64,000 nucleotides of DNA from Saccharibacillus qingshengii (GCF_013185195.1 NZ_JAAZWC010000022.1:1-64000); one strand, 5' to 3'. Shown: positions 34,771 through 43,929, counted from the first letter of the stretch. Numbers and translations: made by a program. The notes: generated by a model not told the origin, from the letters alone.

Positions 34771-36237
34771 ATGGAAGATGGGCAGGATAAGCGTGTAAGA
34801 GCGATGTACCGTGAAGAATCGCTTCACCAAAGCGGGAAGATCGACGATGCCAAGCTGATGCAGGCTATACGTTTCGGTGTAAATCGGGGGAAGACGGCCT
34901 CAAGAAAAAGAACCTACACGTATGCAGGCGGTACGGCCGCAGGATTAGCGCTGGCTGCCGGCGTATTTCTGTCAGTGGAACAAGGGGCTTTAGGACATAG
35001 GGAATCGGCGATCGTTCCGGCAGCGGTAGCCGGGCAGCAGCCGGACGAGAACGGAAAATGGGGCGAGTACGAAGTGTTCAAACCCATTACCAAAAACGAT
35101 CCGATTCTGAGAAGCGCACTGGAAAAAGGGGCAGTAGAACCGCTTAATATCGAAGTGGAAAAAGACGGCTACACGCTGGAACTGTACGGAGCCGTACGCG
35201 ACAGCCGGAAACTGATCCTGCTGTACCGGATTAGCGGACAAGGCGTGCAGTCGGCCGCCATCAGTTTGGGTACGCTCACCAATGTTTCGGGTGCAGTCAT
35301 AGGTTCGCAGGAAGCGCGCAGCGATTTTTACCAAGACGGCAGTGTGTATGGGTATGCCCAATTTGAACTGAACGGATCGGCAGGCCAAGAGCTGGAGTCG
35401 TTCCGGCTTCAGGCACCGGTATACGGACGGACGCTTAATCCGGGTTATGACGAAAATAGCGAGAAGCTGGCCGTATTGGAGACGGAGGTGCGGATCGGTT
35501 CAAATGCTGCGGAAGCGCTTGAGCAGCATTTGGCTGCCGGACAAACCCTGACCGTCGACGGGCAAATCCTGCATGTCGAGGAGGCGCTTGTCACTCCGCA
35601 GCGTGGCTATTTCGTCCTTGTACCGGATGCCTCTAACGACAAGAATATTTCCCGATTGATCGGAGCCAAATTGACGGTGAGCAAAGACGGGGAAACGGTT
35701 GTATCGAAAGGCGGCGCCGGCGTGGACGTGACCGAAGTTTTGAAAGACGGTTCCTCTCGATTCATCTTTACTTTTAACCGGACACCTCTGCCCCAAAATC
35801 CCGACTCTGTCGTGTTCAGTGTAGAAGGCATCGAAGCAATGGGCCAAGAAGAACGGAAATTGGTCGTGAACACGAAGACCAACGAAGTCCTGCAGGCGCC
35901 CAACCGGCAGTTTTATGCCAACGTTAATGCCGGTGCGGATAATACCGAAGTCATTTTGTTCGGTTATCCGATCAATTTCGATAAGATTTCCAATACATTC
36001 GACCCATCTTCGACGCTGTCTCTTGCGAGAACATTCACCGACGCAGCCGGCCGGGAATACCCGCTGCAAGATTTTACGGTGAACGGCGCTGTTCCGATTA
36101 ACAAGATTTGGCCCGGCAGCAAATCGACGACGGTCAGCTACCAATATGAACAAAAAGATTATGTACAGCCGCTTACCTTCACCATCGCATCCTACGCCAA
36201 CGAAATTCTCGAACACAAGGAAGTGAAGCTGAAATGA
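34771..36237 (+). CDS. DUF4179 anti-sigma factor (copy 1)
   Basis: 488 residues. The short cytoplasmic N-terminus (about 1-45) would bind the sigma factor; a single membrane segment (about 50-67) leads to a large extracytoplasmic beta-rich region with the DUF4179 block (KDGYTLELYGAVRDSRKLILLYR, core VRDSRKLILLYR, near 131-153). The start at 34771 has GGGGAGG 8 nt upstream; the earlier ATG at 34765 is too close to it. There is no classical ZAS zinc motif. It probably holds the sigma factor at the membrane until a cell-envelope signal arrives. Confidence 0.85.
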   Translation: MEDGQDKRVRAMYREESLHQSGKIDDAKLMQAIRFGVNRGKTASRKRTYTYAGGTAAGLALAAGVFLSVEQGALGHRESAIVPAAVAGQQPDENGKWGEYEVFKPITKNDPILRSALEKGAVEPLNIEVEKDGYTLELYGAVRDSRKLILLYRISGQGVQSAAISLGTLTNVSGAVIGSQEARSDFYQDGSVYGYAQFELNGSAGQELESFRLQAPVYGRTLNPGYDENSEKLAVLETEVRIGSNAAEALEQHLAAGQTLTVDGQILHVEEALVTPQRGYFVLVPDASNDKNISRLIGAKLTVSKDGETVVSKGGAGVDVTEVLKDGSSRFIFTFNRTPLPQNPDSVVFSVEGIEAMGQEERKLVVNTKTNEVLQAPNRQFYANVNAGADNTEVILFGYPINFDKISNTFDPSSTLSLARTFTDAAGREYPLQDFTVNGAVPINKIWPGSKSTTVSYQYEQKDYVQPLTFTIASYANEILEHKEVKLK

Positions 36238-36288
36238 ATCAACGGTGCAGAGCGATTTCTTTAGGTGTTAGAAGAGTAAGCCATTCGA

Positions 36289-36580
36289 AAGCCGTCTCCT
36301 ACAGGAGGCGGCTTCAACGTGTCGAGAAAGGTCTGCTGCCAAGTGAAGCGAGGAGGCGGAGGGAGAAATTCAGTGAAGGAACGATAGTGTTCGCCTTTGA
36401 AATCGGGAAAATTCCGCTAAAATCCAATCCTTTTTCCCGATTTCAACACGCGACCTAAAGCCTTTCGGAGAAAGGCACATCGGAAGCATACGCTAACGAA
36501 TTTCTCCCGCAGCCGACGAGCTTACTAAACGAATAGGACTTTCTCGACTGCCTGAAGCCGTCTCCTACAGGAGGCGGCTT
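36289..36580. repeat. Structured repeat element copy 2, flanked by duplicated terminator hairpin
   Basis: A 240-bp unit (36315-36554) is bracketed by perfect 26-bp direct repeats (36289-36314 and 36555-36580). Each repeat is a terminator hairpin of different sequence from copy 1; only the right one has the T-run. Terminal inverted repeats are perfect here (GTCGAGAAAG 36321-36330, CTTTCTCGAC 36539-36548). The nested dyads are conserved (36361-36371 with 36498-36508; 36399-36410 with 36433-36444). The inner stem is one base pair shorter than in copy 1 on both arms, so pairing is preserved. An extra ~40-nt hairpin-containing segment is present. It sits between the two sigma/anti-sigma pairs. Confidence 0.87.
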
Positions 36581-36715
36581 TTTGGTGTCTTTCTGTTCTT
36601 TTGCCCAGCGTCTGTTAAAATAAATCAATCGTTTTGCCCGGAAGCGGCGTCTTACCTATATCGATTCGATTCGGCAGAAGCCTAATGGACGGAATTGAGG
36701 GGGAGGGAATAGAGA

Positions 36716-37222
36716 ATGGGTCAAACGTCGGATGAGGCGGAAGCGGTCTTAGAAGCTTATTCGGAAGAAGAATTATTTTTCGGGCGGATCGAAACGCAGC
36801 AGCGCAGACTGTATGCGATCGCCTTAAGCTATCTGCGCAGCGAAACGGATGCTTTGGAAGCCGTACAGGAAGCTTCGTGCCGGGCGTGGATCAAGCGCAG
36901 GAAATTGAAAAATCCGGAGATGTTCTCCAGTTGGCTGATCCGGATTGTGATCAACTGCTGCATGGATGAACTGCGCCGAAGAAAACGCTCGTTCCCGGCA
37001 GCGGAATTCGAAGAACGACAGGCACAAGAAATGAAGAGCGACGATCGGGTCGATCTGGAACGGGCTTTCGGAAGAATGAAGCCGAAATATCGGCATGCGG
37101 TCATGCTCAAGTATTACCAGGATATGACGACGACAGAAATTGCCCGGATATTGAAAAAGCCGGAAGGGACGATCAAGACCTGGCTGCGCGAAGGCTTAAA
37201 GCAGTTGAAAAAGGAATTGTGA
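36716..37222 (+). CDS. ECF-type sigma factor (copy 2)
   Basis: 168 residues, clearly paralogous to the sigma factor at 34207: region 2 LSYLRSETDALEAVQEASCRAW (core TDALEAVQE), ELRRRKRSFPA, and region 4 YRHAVMLKYYQDMTTTEIARILKKPEGTIKTWLREGLK (core IARILKKPEGTIKTW). The -35-recognition helices differ moderately (GTIKTWLRE against GTVKSWLHK), so promoter choice may be related but not identical. A GGGAGGG sequence precedes the ATG. It is followed after 15 bp by its own DUF4179 partner. Confidence 0.9.
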   Translation: MGQTSDEAEAVLEAYSEEELFFGRIETQQRRLYAIALSYLRSETDALEAVQEASCRAWIKRRKLKNPEMFSSWLIRIVINCCMDELRRRKRSFPAAEFEERQAQEMKSDDRVDLERAFGRMKPKYRHAVMLKYYQDMTTTEIARILKKPEGTIKTWLREGLKQLKKEL

Positions 37223-37237
37223 GGAGGTATGAAGGCA

Positions 37238-38650
37238 ATGGAGGAACAAGAAGAGAGAAGGCTTCGCCAGGATGCCGAGATCACCGGAGAACGGGCAGCC
37301 GTCATATCCAAGGCCAAACTTGATTCGGCAGTCCGAAGAGGAATCGGAGAAGGAAGAAATCGCGCCCGTCGCCAGAACTTCCTGCGCATTGCGGGCGGAG
37401 GCTTGGCCTTCGCTGCGGCGCTGCTGCTGATGCTAACCGTGCTTCGGCCTGCAGGAGATTTCGGCCCGGATGCCCCTGAATCGGCGCAGCAGGATTGGGG
37501 AACGTTTGAAGTTTTCCGGGAAAAGGCGGAAGGCGACATGAAGCTGACCGGAATATTAAATCGCGGAGCGGTTGTACCTCTGAACGGCACGATACAGAAA
37601 AACGGCTACACCGTGACTTTGAAAGGAGCCGCGGCGGACAGCCGTTCCATGATCCTGCTCTACAGCGTCAAGAACGATACGGCCCAACCCGCACTCATTG
37701 ACGGGTCGGCGGTTGAATACCCAAAAGGTCTTCGCGCAGCCACTTCCTATAGTGGAGATGTTCGTCTTCATTCAGGAGAGACTTCTTACCATACATTATC
37801 TGTATCGCGGACTGGAAAAATCGAGGAATCTTCCATGACTTCCGTGCTTAATCTGATCGTGACACCGGATACGCCCGAAGCTATGATTTCCAGCAGCTGG
37901 AAATACCGAACGGAAATCGCGGTACCTTTCGAGCTGGACCTTCGCGCGTTGTCTGCGGGAGAGCGGACGACGGAATACGACCGTGTCTTGACCGTAGACG
38001 GCCAACGTATCCACGTGAGGCGCACGGTCGTCACGCCGATCGCTACCTATGTTGATGTCGCTTACGACAAAGGCAACACTAAGCAAATCTTCGGATTGAT
38101 CCGTTCAAGGCTGATCGCCGAATCCGGCGGAAGAACTGAGGAGCTGGCTTGGCTCGGTTCTTCTTCCATAAGCGAGACGGATACGGAAGAATCGCTGGAG
38201 TTCGAAAGTGCCGCTTCGCCCGATATCGATTCATTGACGCTTGCAATCGACGGTATCTCCGCGCTGGATCGCGACAAGCTCACGCTTGTCGTGGATACGG
38301 ATGCCATGCGGGTCATCAAGGCGCCGGACTCGAGAATCAGCCTGGAACCGGCGGGGACAGAATACGGCAAAGGCTACATCGCATTCAAAAGAACCGGAGG
38401 GACGCCGACAGGCATGGCGGCCAATATGCAGCTGGACTACACGTTCACGGACGGAAACGGAGTCGAACACAGCTCCGAAGGCGGAGACCAATCGGGCACC
38501 GTCTCTTATTCGCAGACGGACGCCGACGGTGCAGAGGTGAGCTTGGAATATGTCTATATCGGAGAAAAAAAGTGGCCTCAGCCGCTGACCTTCCATATTG
38601 TGCATTATCCCAATCCGATCATGGAAGCGGTAAAAGTGCGGATCGATTGA
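37238..38650 (+). CDS. DUF4179 anti-sigma factor (copy 2)
   Basis: 470 residues, same layout as copy 1: cytoplasmic N-terminus (about 1-45), membrane segment (about 49-66), then an extracytoplasmic part with GAAADSRSMILLYSV (near 128-142), matching VRDSRKLILLYR of copy 1. The pair has diverged strongly outside the DUF4179 block. The ATG at 37238 has AGGAGG 10 nt upstream; the ATG at 37229 is only 1 nt from it. Partner of the adjacent sigma factor. Confidence 0.85.
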   Translation: MEEQEERRLRQDAEITGERAAVISKAKLDSAVRRGIGEGRNRARRQNFLRIAGGGLAFAAALLLMLTVLRPAGDFGPDAPESAQQDWGTFEVFREKAEGDMKLTGILNRGAVVPLNGTIQKNGYTVTLKGAAADSRSMILLYSVKNDTAQPALIDGSAVEYPKGLRAATSYSGDVRLHSGETSYHTLSVSRTGKIEESSMTSVLNLIVTPDTPEAMISSSWKYRTEIAVPFELDLRALSAGERTTEYDRVLTVDGQRIHVRRTVVTPIATYVDVAYDKGNTKQIFGLIRSRLIAESGGRTEELAWLGSSSISETDTEESLEFESAASPDIDSLTLAIDGISALDRDKLTLVVDTDAMRVIKAPDSRISLEPAGTEYGKGYIAFKRTGGTPTGMAANMQLDYTFTDGNGVEHSSEGGDQSGTVSYSQTDADGAEVSLEYVYIGEKKWPQPLTFHIVHYPNPIMEAVKVRID

Positions 38651-38735
38651 TCTGCACCCGTACGCTTCGAGTTTGCTCCAAGCCTCCCGTTTGGGTATAG
38701 TAAGAAAAACGAAAAACGGAAAGGGGCGGCGTACA

Positions 38736-38963
38736 ATGACCTATTCGCAGCGCGGCAGTTCACAGACCGGGGCTTCTTCGGATATTGCGCATCTCGAATA
38801 CCGGATCGGGGAACTGCTGGACCGGATCGAGCGGCTGCAGGCCGAGATTTCGGCTTCGCAGGGCGGAGCGGACGAGCGTCTTCGCGATTTGCGTTCGGAA
38901 GTGGAGCAGGCCCAGAATGAGCTGGAAAAATTGCAGGAAGAACTCGCGGCATACGAGGAATAA
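38736..38963 (+). CDS. Small coiled-coil protein
   Basis: 75 residues. After a Ser/Gly/Gln-rich start, residues about 20-74 form an uninterrupted heptad pattern (IAHLEYRIGELLDRIERLQAE onward; Leu/Ile at a and d positions), predicting a coiled coil. Very acidic. Ribosome site GGAAAGGGG upstream of the ATG. Function unknown; possible self-assembling or adaptor protein. The gene ends 45 bp before the convergent amidohydrolase gene. Confidence 0.65.
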   Translation: MTYSQRGSSQTGASSDIAHLEYRIGELLDRIERLQAEISASQGGADERLRDLRSEVEQAQNELEKLQEELAAYEE

Positions 38964-39008
38964 TGCTGCGGGTTCTTTTTTTATACGGATATACTCATCA
39001 ATCGACAT

Positions 39009-40367
39009 CTAGATTCCGGCAGTGATCCGTCTCGCTGCGGCTGCCGCTTCGCGCAGCGTCGCTTCTTCATCGATCGTCAGCAGCTGCCGATCGCGCATCA
39101 GGAAGCGGCCGTCAACGATGACGGTCTCGACGTCGGAACCGTTTGCCGCATAGGCAAGCAGCGAGTAGAAGTCATGTACGGGCTGAAGATGCGGCCTGCG
39201 CATGTCGACCAGGATCAGATCCGCTTTTCTCCCGACGGTCAGCATGCCGATCTCTGCGCCGAGCCCAAGCAGTTCCGCGCTGCCGGCCGTAGCCATATGC
39301 AGGGCATCGTAAGCGCCGAATGCCGCGGGGTCACCGGCTGCCGATTTGTGCATCCAGGCAGCCGCGCGGATTTCCTGAAACATGTCGAGCGTTGCCGCAC
39401 TGCCGGCTCCATCGGTTCCGAGACCGATCGGAATGCCTTCGCGGCGCATGGCCGCAATCGGGGCCGTTCCGCAGCCGAGCTTCATATTGCTGACCGGGTT
39501 ATGGCTGACGCCGCCGCGCATGCCGCGCAGCAATCGGATATCGCTGGCGCTCAAATGAACGGCGTGCGCAAGCAGCGTATGCGTCCGTGCGTTCAGCAGA
39601 CCCAACTCATGCAGGTGCTCGGTTGGCGTACGGCCGCAGCGCTCGCGAAGGATCGCGACTTCCTCGATCGTCTCCGCCAGATGGATATGAATCGGAATAT
39701 TCATCTCTTCTGCCAGGCGGACGATCTCGCCGAGCGATTCCGGCGAGCACAGATAAGGCGAATGGGGACCGAGCATGGTCGTAATGCGCCCGTTACCGGC
39801 GCCTTCGAAGCGTCCGATCAGATCAAGAGCTTCGTTCATGCGCCGTCCGTTATCATCGTCCGCGGTAATTAAGCCGCGAGTCAGCGAAGCCCGCATCCCG
39901 CTGCGAAGAGTCTCTTCGGCAATCCGGTCCATATGGATATACATATCCGCAAAAGCCGTCGTTCCCGAGCGGATCATCTCGGCCATCGCCAGTCGGCAGC
40001 CCACCGCGATATCATCGGGCGTCATTCGGGCTTCGGCCGGAAACATCTTCGATTCCAGCCAATCCATCAGCTTCAGTTCGTCTGCGAACCCGCGCAGCAG
40101 CGCCATCGGCGTATGTTGATGCGCGTTGACGAGCCCCGGCATGGCTACGCATCCGCGGGCATCGAGAATCTCGTCTCCGGGTTGTGCCAGACCGGGGGTG
40201 CCCGAATCGCCGTTACGGATTGCGTCGATCCTTCCGTTTGCGATCCGAATATCTCCGATAAACGGGCCGCTCTCGGGCCTCTTTTTGTTTTCCATCGTGA
40301 CAATCGCCGCCCCTTCGATCACAAGGCCGGCTTGTTCGCGTGCGTTTTTTTCGTATTTTTCGGTCAT
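39009..40367 (-). CDS. Amidohydrolase of the MTA/S-adenosylhomocysteine deaminase family
   Basis: 452 residues. Metal ligands are visible: HQHT (near 82-85) for the N-terminal HxH, His in HIHLAE, His in LAHAVHLS and the Asp in GLGTDGAGS. The segment LVNAHQHTPMALLRGFADELKLMDWL (core HQHTPMALLRG) is typical of the MtaD/SAH-deaminase group, which deaminates adenosine moieties of methylthioadenosine, S-adenosylhomocysteine or 5'-deoxyadenosine. AGGAGAAGAG supports the ATG at 40367; the open frame continues upstream without a start signal. The promoter has a MerR-type 19-bp spacer, and the MerR-methyltransferase gene lies upstream on the same strand. Confidence 0.88.
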   Translation of the reverse strand: MTEKYEKNAREQAGLVIEGAAIVTMENKKRPESGPFIGDIRIANGRIDAIRNGDSGTPGLAQPGDEILDARGCVAMPGLVNAHQHTPMALLRGFADELKLMDWLESKMFPAEARMTPDDIAVGCRLAMAEMIRSGTTAFADMYIHMDRIAEETLRSGMRASLTRGLITADDDNGRRMNEALDLIGRFEGAGNGRITTMLGPHSPYLCSPESLGEIVRLAEEMNIPIHIHLAETIEEVAILRERCGRTPTEHLHELGLLNARTHTLLAHAVHLSASDIRLLRGMRGGVSHNPVSNMKLGCGTAPIAAMRREGIPIGLGTDGAGSAATLDMFQEIRAAAWMHKSAAGDPAAFGAYDALHMATAGSAELLGLGAEIGMLTVGRKADLILVDMRRPHLQPVHDFYSLLAYAANGSDVETVIVDGRFLMRDRQLLTIDEEATLREAAAAARRITAGI

Positions 40368-40450
40368 GTCCTCTTCTCCTCTCGCTTTGCAAAACGCGGC
40401 GGCACTTGTCGGAATCGACGCATGCCGCAAATCCGTTTCGCCTGCAGCCA

Positions 40451-40481
40451 AGCATAGACCTTGACGCGGCGTCAAGGTCAA
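40451..40481 (-). promoter_or_regulatory. MerR-type promoter/operator of the amidohydrolase gene
   Basis: On the minus strand TTGACC (40476-40481) and TATGCT (40451-40456) are 19 bp apart. The spacer carries a perfect dyad: 11-bp arms 40457-40467 and 40469-40479 around one central base. This is the architecture activated by MerR-family regulators; the nearest one is the MerR-methyltransferase fusion just upstream. Confidence 0.88.
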
Positions 40482-40573
40482 GCGGGGAAGATCGGGAAGT
40501 TGGGAACAGGGAGGGAAGGCTCGACAAACGCACCAAAAAAGCAGCCCGGAAAACGTAGAGCCGCTTCGAAGAT

Positions 40574-41680
40574 TCAAGTCGATATCAATAGGGCGTAGAC
40601 CCGGCCCGACACGCGGGAATATTGGGTCTGCCACCCTTCCGAGTCCAGCAGAGCCAGCAGTTCGTCGAGATGCGCTTCGTACGAATTCCGAATTTGAAAA
40701 AGCTCCCCGGCTTCTGATCGCGCAGAAAGCGGCGGCTCCTCCGACCGGGCATTCGAACGTTCAGCCTGTTCAAGTTCACGGATTCGGCGTTCGCGGTGCG
40801 CCGAGTCCGTGAACATCGTATCGACCAGGCCAAATCGGCCGCCGGGCTTCAGCACCCGGCGGATTTCCCGCAGGGCCAAAGGCTTCTGCTCGTCGTTCAA
40901 GTGATGGAAAGCATAGCTGCTGACCGCGAAGTCGAAGCTGCCGCGGTCGAAGGGCAGATAGAGGAAGTTTCCTGTCCGTGCGTCGAGCTGAGGCAGTTTG
41001 GCCCGACAGATCTCCAGCATGGCGCTCGACTGCTCCGCCGCCGACATGATGGCGCCTTCGCGAATCAGCAGCCCGGCCAGATTGCCGGTCCCCGTTCCGA
41101 TATCGAGCCCCGATTCCCCTTGATGCGGACGGATCAGTTCCCGGACCGCTTCCAACGCCTGCGCGTAATAGGGATGGGCGGGAGAAGCGCCGCCAAGCAC
41201 GCGTTCGTCGTGCAGGGCGGCCTGTGCGTCGAAATCCCAGACGTCGGTCCAACCGGCATGAAGTTCCCGGATCCGTTTCAATTCGGCGGCCATGACGAAC
41301 CATGCGTCTTCTTCGACAGAGGCCGCATCCGGCGCGGCGTTCGATTCGGAACGCGAGATCATGCGCCCGACCGTTTCCAGATCGCGCTCCAGCTGGTTTT
41401 TCTGCGCAAACAGCTCCGAGCGCCGCCGCTCCAGCGCTTTGCGAATCGCTTCGTCCGTTTCCGCCGAACCTTCGGCAGACGGCAGCGCGCCGATCTCTTC
41501 GAGCGTCAGACCGATCTCCCGCAGCGCGGCAATCCGTTTCAAGCGCTTTTCGTCCTCCGGGCCGAAGACCCGATACCCGTTCTCCAACCGCCGGGCAGGC
41601 GGCAGCAGCCCTTTCGCTTCGTAGAAACGGATCGAGCGGGCCGACAGTCCGAGTTTTTGCGAAAGCTGCTGAATCCGCAT
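40574..41680 (-). CDS. MerR regulator fused to SAM-dependent methyltransferase
   Basis: 368 residues. The N-terminal MerR HTH is MRIQQLSQKLGLSARSIRFYEAKG (core LGLSARSIRFYEAKG), with the wing and a coiled-coil helix to about 110. From about 160 a class I methyltransferase follows: SAM motif LDIGTGTGNLAG (near 192-203), AEQSSAMLEICRAK, and LKPGGRFGLVDTM (near 276-288). The methyltransferase part would act as the ligand-sensing or catalytic domain. The start overlaps the stop of the upstream ArsR gene (TAATG), so the two regulators are co-translated. The operator before the downstream amidohydrolase fits it as activator. Confidence 0.87.
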   Translation of the reverse strand: MRIQQLSQKLGLSARSIRFYEAKGLLPPARRLENGYRVFGPEDEKRLKRIAALREIGLTLEEIGALPSAEGSAETDEAIRKALERRRSELFAQKNQLERDLETVGRMISRSESNAAPDAASVEEDAWFVMAAELKRIRELHAGWTDVWDFDAQAALHDERVLGGASPAHPYYAQALEAVRELIRPHQGESGLDIGTGTGNLAGLLIREGAIMSAAEQSSAMLEICRAKLPQLDARTGNFLYLPFDRGSFDFAVSSYAFHHLNDEQKPLALREIRRVLKPGGRFGLVDTMFTDSAHRERRIRELEQAERSNARSEEPPLSARSEAGELFQIRNSYEAHLDELLALLDSEGWQTQYSRVSGRVYALLIST

Positions 41681-42609
41681 TACAAGGCGGGCTCCGGCTT
41701 CATTGCGTCGCGGTAGTATAGCCGGAACAGGATGTCCTGGTTATAATTGCCGAAGCCGCTGCCGAACAGCGTCATGCCGCCAACATGCTGCGCTTCGCTG
41801 CGCACGCCGATCCGCAGCTTCCATTCTTTGCTCGACGGGGAGATCTGATCCAGCGTCACGGAAGAGAGCGGCGTGCCGTCCATGAACGTGCCGGTCCGGT
41901 TGATCTTGAGCCGCTTGAGCAGCCCGTACTGGTTGATATCGTTCGGCCACCACGCCGGGGTGAGATTCCCGCGCCGTTTGCCGTAATCGCCCGGGCTTGT
42001 CCAAGTCCCGAGATCGACGCCGTTCAGATGAAACGTGATATCGGACGGCCAATCTTCGTCGATTCCCGGCGCTTCGGACGAGATTTCCATCGAAATCTCC
42101 AGTTCATCGGGCGTTTGGCTCGACAGAAGGAAGTTCGGCGCGCGGTACTCCACAAAGCCTTGGCCGAACCAGAGGATCGAAGCGTTGACCCGTTCGGGCG
42201 ACAGGAAAAACCGCGGGTCGTCGAACTGGCCGATCATTTTTTCCGTAGTCGCCAGGCCGCAGGTCGGATGGACTTCCCAATCGGTAAAATGGCCGATCGG
42301 CACATTGACCGGATGAACGGACCGCCGGTCGCTGCCCGCTTTGGGCAGGGTGATCTCGATGCGGTCTTCGGCCAGCGAGCAGACTTTGCGCGCTCCGCCC
42401 CGGCCGGCCATCCGTTCCGTGCGGATGAGTCCGGCCGTCTCCAGTTTGCGCACATGCATGGTCATGATCGCGCTGCTGAGATTCGATGCTTCGGCCAGTT
42501 CGCGTACGTTCATCGGACGTTCGGCGAGCAGGGCAAGCAGATTCAGACGGACTTTGCTGGCAAGCGCTTCGTACACGGGCAGCGATTGTTCGGTAATGTC
42601 GAGTTCCAT
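41680..42609 (-). CDS. ArsR-type winged-helix regulator with C-terminal beta-rich domain
   Basis: 309 residues. The N-terminal winged helix (ALASKVRLNLLALLAERPMNVRELAEASNLSSAIMTMHVRKLETAGLI; core VRELAEASNLSSAIMTMHV) is ArsR-like. The C-terminal ~220 residues contain Trp/Asn/Asp-rich blocks (FHLNGVDLGTWTSPGDYGKRRG) seen in Paenibacillus regulators of sugar metabolism. No metal-site cysteines. The ATG at 42609 has GGAGGA 5 nt upstream. It precedes the MerR-methyltransferase gene and overlaps it by one base. Its targets are unknown. Confidence 0.8.
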   Translation of the reverse strand: MELDITEQSLPVYEALASKVRLNLLALLAERPMNVRELAEASNLSSAIMTMHVRKLETAGLIRTERMAGRGGARKVCSLAEDRIEITLPKAGSDRRSVHPVNVPIGHFTDWEVHPTCGLATTEKMIGQFDDPRFFLSPERVNASILWFGQGFVEYRAPNFLLSSQTPDELEISMEISSEAPGIDEDWPSDITFHLNGVDLGTWTSPGDYGKRRGNLTPAWWPNDINQYGLLKRLKINRTGTFMDGTPLSSVTLDQISPSSKEWKLRIGVRSEAQHVGGMTLFGSGFGNYNQDILFRLYYRDAMKPEPAL

Positions 42610-42852
42610 GGCTTCCTCCAAATGGTAGCGATTTTCGAATATCCGATCGGGGATCGTTTCCTATCAGTATATAATGCGAAGCGTTCAAAAGCACGGATAA
42701 CAAAGGTTAGGCGGGATTCGACTGTCGAAAACAAGCGAATTTAGGCGAACTCGTTTCATACAGCATGAATTCCCGTTAATAAGGAGACATAGAAAGACTT
42801 CAGAACCGGCTTGGGCATCGAGCGCGGGTTGGCATAAAAGGAGACTGTAAAG

Positions 42853-43929
42853 ATGACCGCAGTTGAACGGGCAAGACATTTCTACGTAGGCACGTACGCA
42901 TCGGAGGAAGAAGAAGGACTGTTTCACTGCACCCTCAACGAAAAAACGGGCGAGCTGCACCTCGTGTCCGGTATGGGCGGCATCGAGAATCCGTCGTATC
43001 TGATCGTCTGTCCGAATCGGACCCATTTGTATGCGGTGAGCGAAAAAGACTATGGCGAGATTGTCGCTTACACGCTTGATCCGGAGACCTATGAGCTGCA
43101 TCTGCACGGCCGGACCGCTTCCGAAGGCGCAGCGCCGTGTTTCGTCAGTGCGACTCCGAACGGAAAAATACTGCTTGCCGCCAACTACGGCGGCAGCGTG
43201 TCGGCCTTCTCGATTCGGGCCCATGGCTTGCTGGAACAGGTGAGCTGCGTGCAGCACTCGGGATCCGGCACCCATCCGCAGCGGCAGGAAAGCGCGCATC
43301 CGCATGCGTTCGTACCTTCGCCGGACGGAACGTTCCTGTTTGCTCCGGATCTCGGGACAGACCGGATCGCCAGATATACGCTGGAAGATGAGCGGCTGTT
43401 CAAACAAGAAGATATCGAGCTTCCTGCGGGTACCGGGCCCCGGACGCTCGCTTTTCACCCCGGCGGCAGATGGGCTTATGTATCGGGCGAGCTGAATAAT
43501 ACGGTGACGGCGCTGGAATACGAGCCGCAAAGCGGCGGTCTGACTCCGTTTCAGCGCGAAGCTCTGCTGCCGGCAGAACAGGCGTCCGATCCGGCGAACA
43601 CCGCGGCCCACACGGCAGTATCGCCCTGCGGCAAATACGTGTATGTGTCGAACCGCGGGGACGACAGCATTACGCAGTTTGCCGTCGATCCTTCGGACGG
43701 GCGGCTGTCGCTGGTCGAACGCGTATCTTCCGGAGGCCGGATTCCGCGCCACTTCGCGATTCTGGGCGGTTTTTTGGTGGCGGCCAACCAAGAGAGCGGC
43801 CGCATCGTTTCTTTTGCGATCGGGGCGGAAGACGGGCGGTTGACTCCAATCGGATATGCGCTGGAACGGAGTCGTCCGGTATGTATCTGCCCGATGCCGG
43901 AAGCGGACTCCGCAGACTGGATGATTTGA
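42853..43929 (+). CDS. pgl: Lactonase family protein (6-phosphogluconolactonase, YkgB type)
   Basis: 358 residues. Begins FYVGTYASEEEEGLF and carries the repeated blades of a seven-bladed beta-propeller: NPSYLIVCPNRTHLYAV, LAANYGGSVSAF, HPHAFVPSPDGTFLF, PRTLAFHPGGRWAYV, TAVSPCGKYVYVSNRGDDSI and PRHFAILGGFLVAANQES (each a recurrent blade motif). The family hydrolyses 6-phosphogluconolactone in the oxidative pentose phosphate pathway. Ribosome site AAAAGGAG upstream. Followed closely by the DUF4385 gene. Confidence 0.88.
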   Translation: MTAVERARHFYVGTYASEEEEGLFHCTLNEKTGELHLVSGMGGIENPSYLIVCPNRTHLYAVSEKDYGEIVAYTLDPETYELHLHGRTASEGAAPCFVSATPNGKILLAANYGGSVSAFSIRAHGLLEQVSCVQHSGSGTHPQRQESAHPHAFVPSPDGTFLFAPDLGTDRIARYTLEDERLFKQEDIELPAGTGPRTLAFHPGGRWAYVSGELNNTVTALEYEPQSGGLTPFQREALLPAEQASDPANTAAHTAVSPCGKYVYVSNRGDDSITQFAVDPSDGRLSLVERVSSGGRIPRHFAILGGFLVAANQESGRIVSFAIGAEDGRLTPIGYALERSRPVCICPMPEADSADWMI

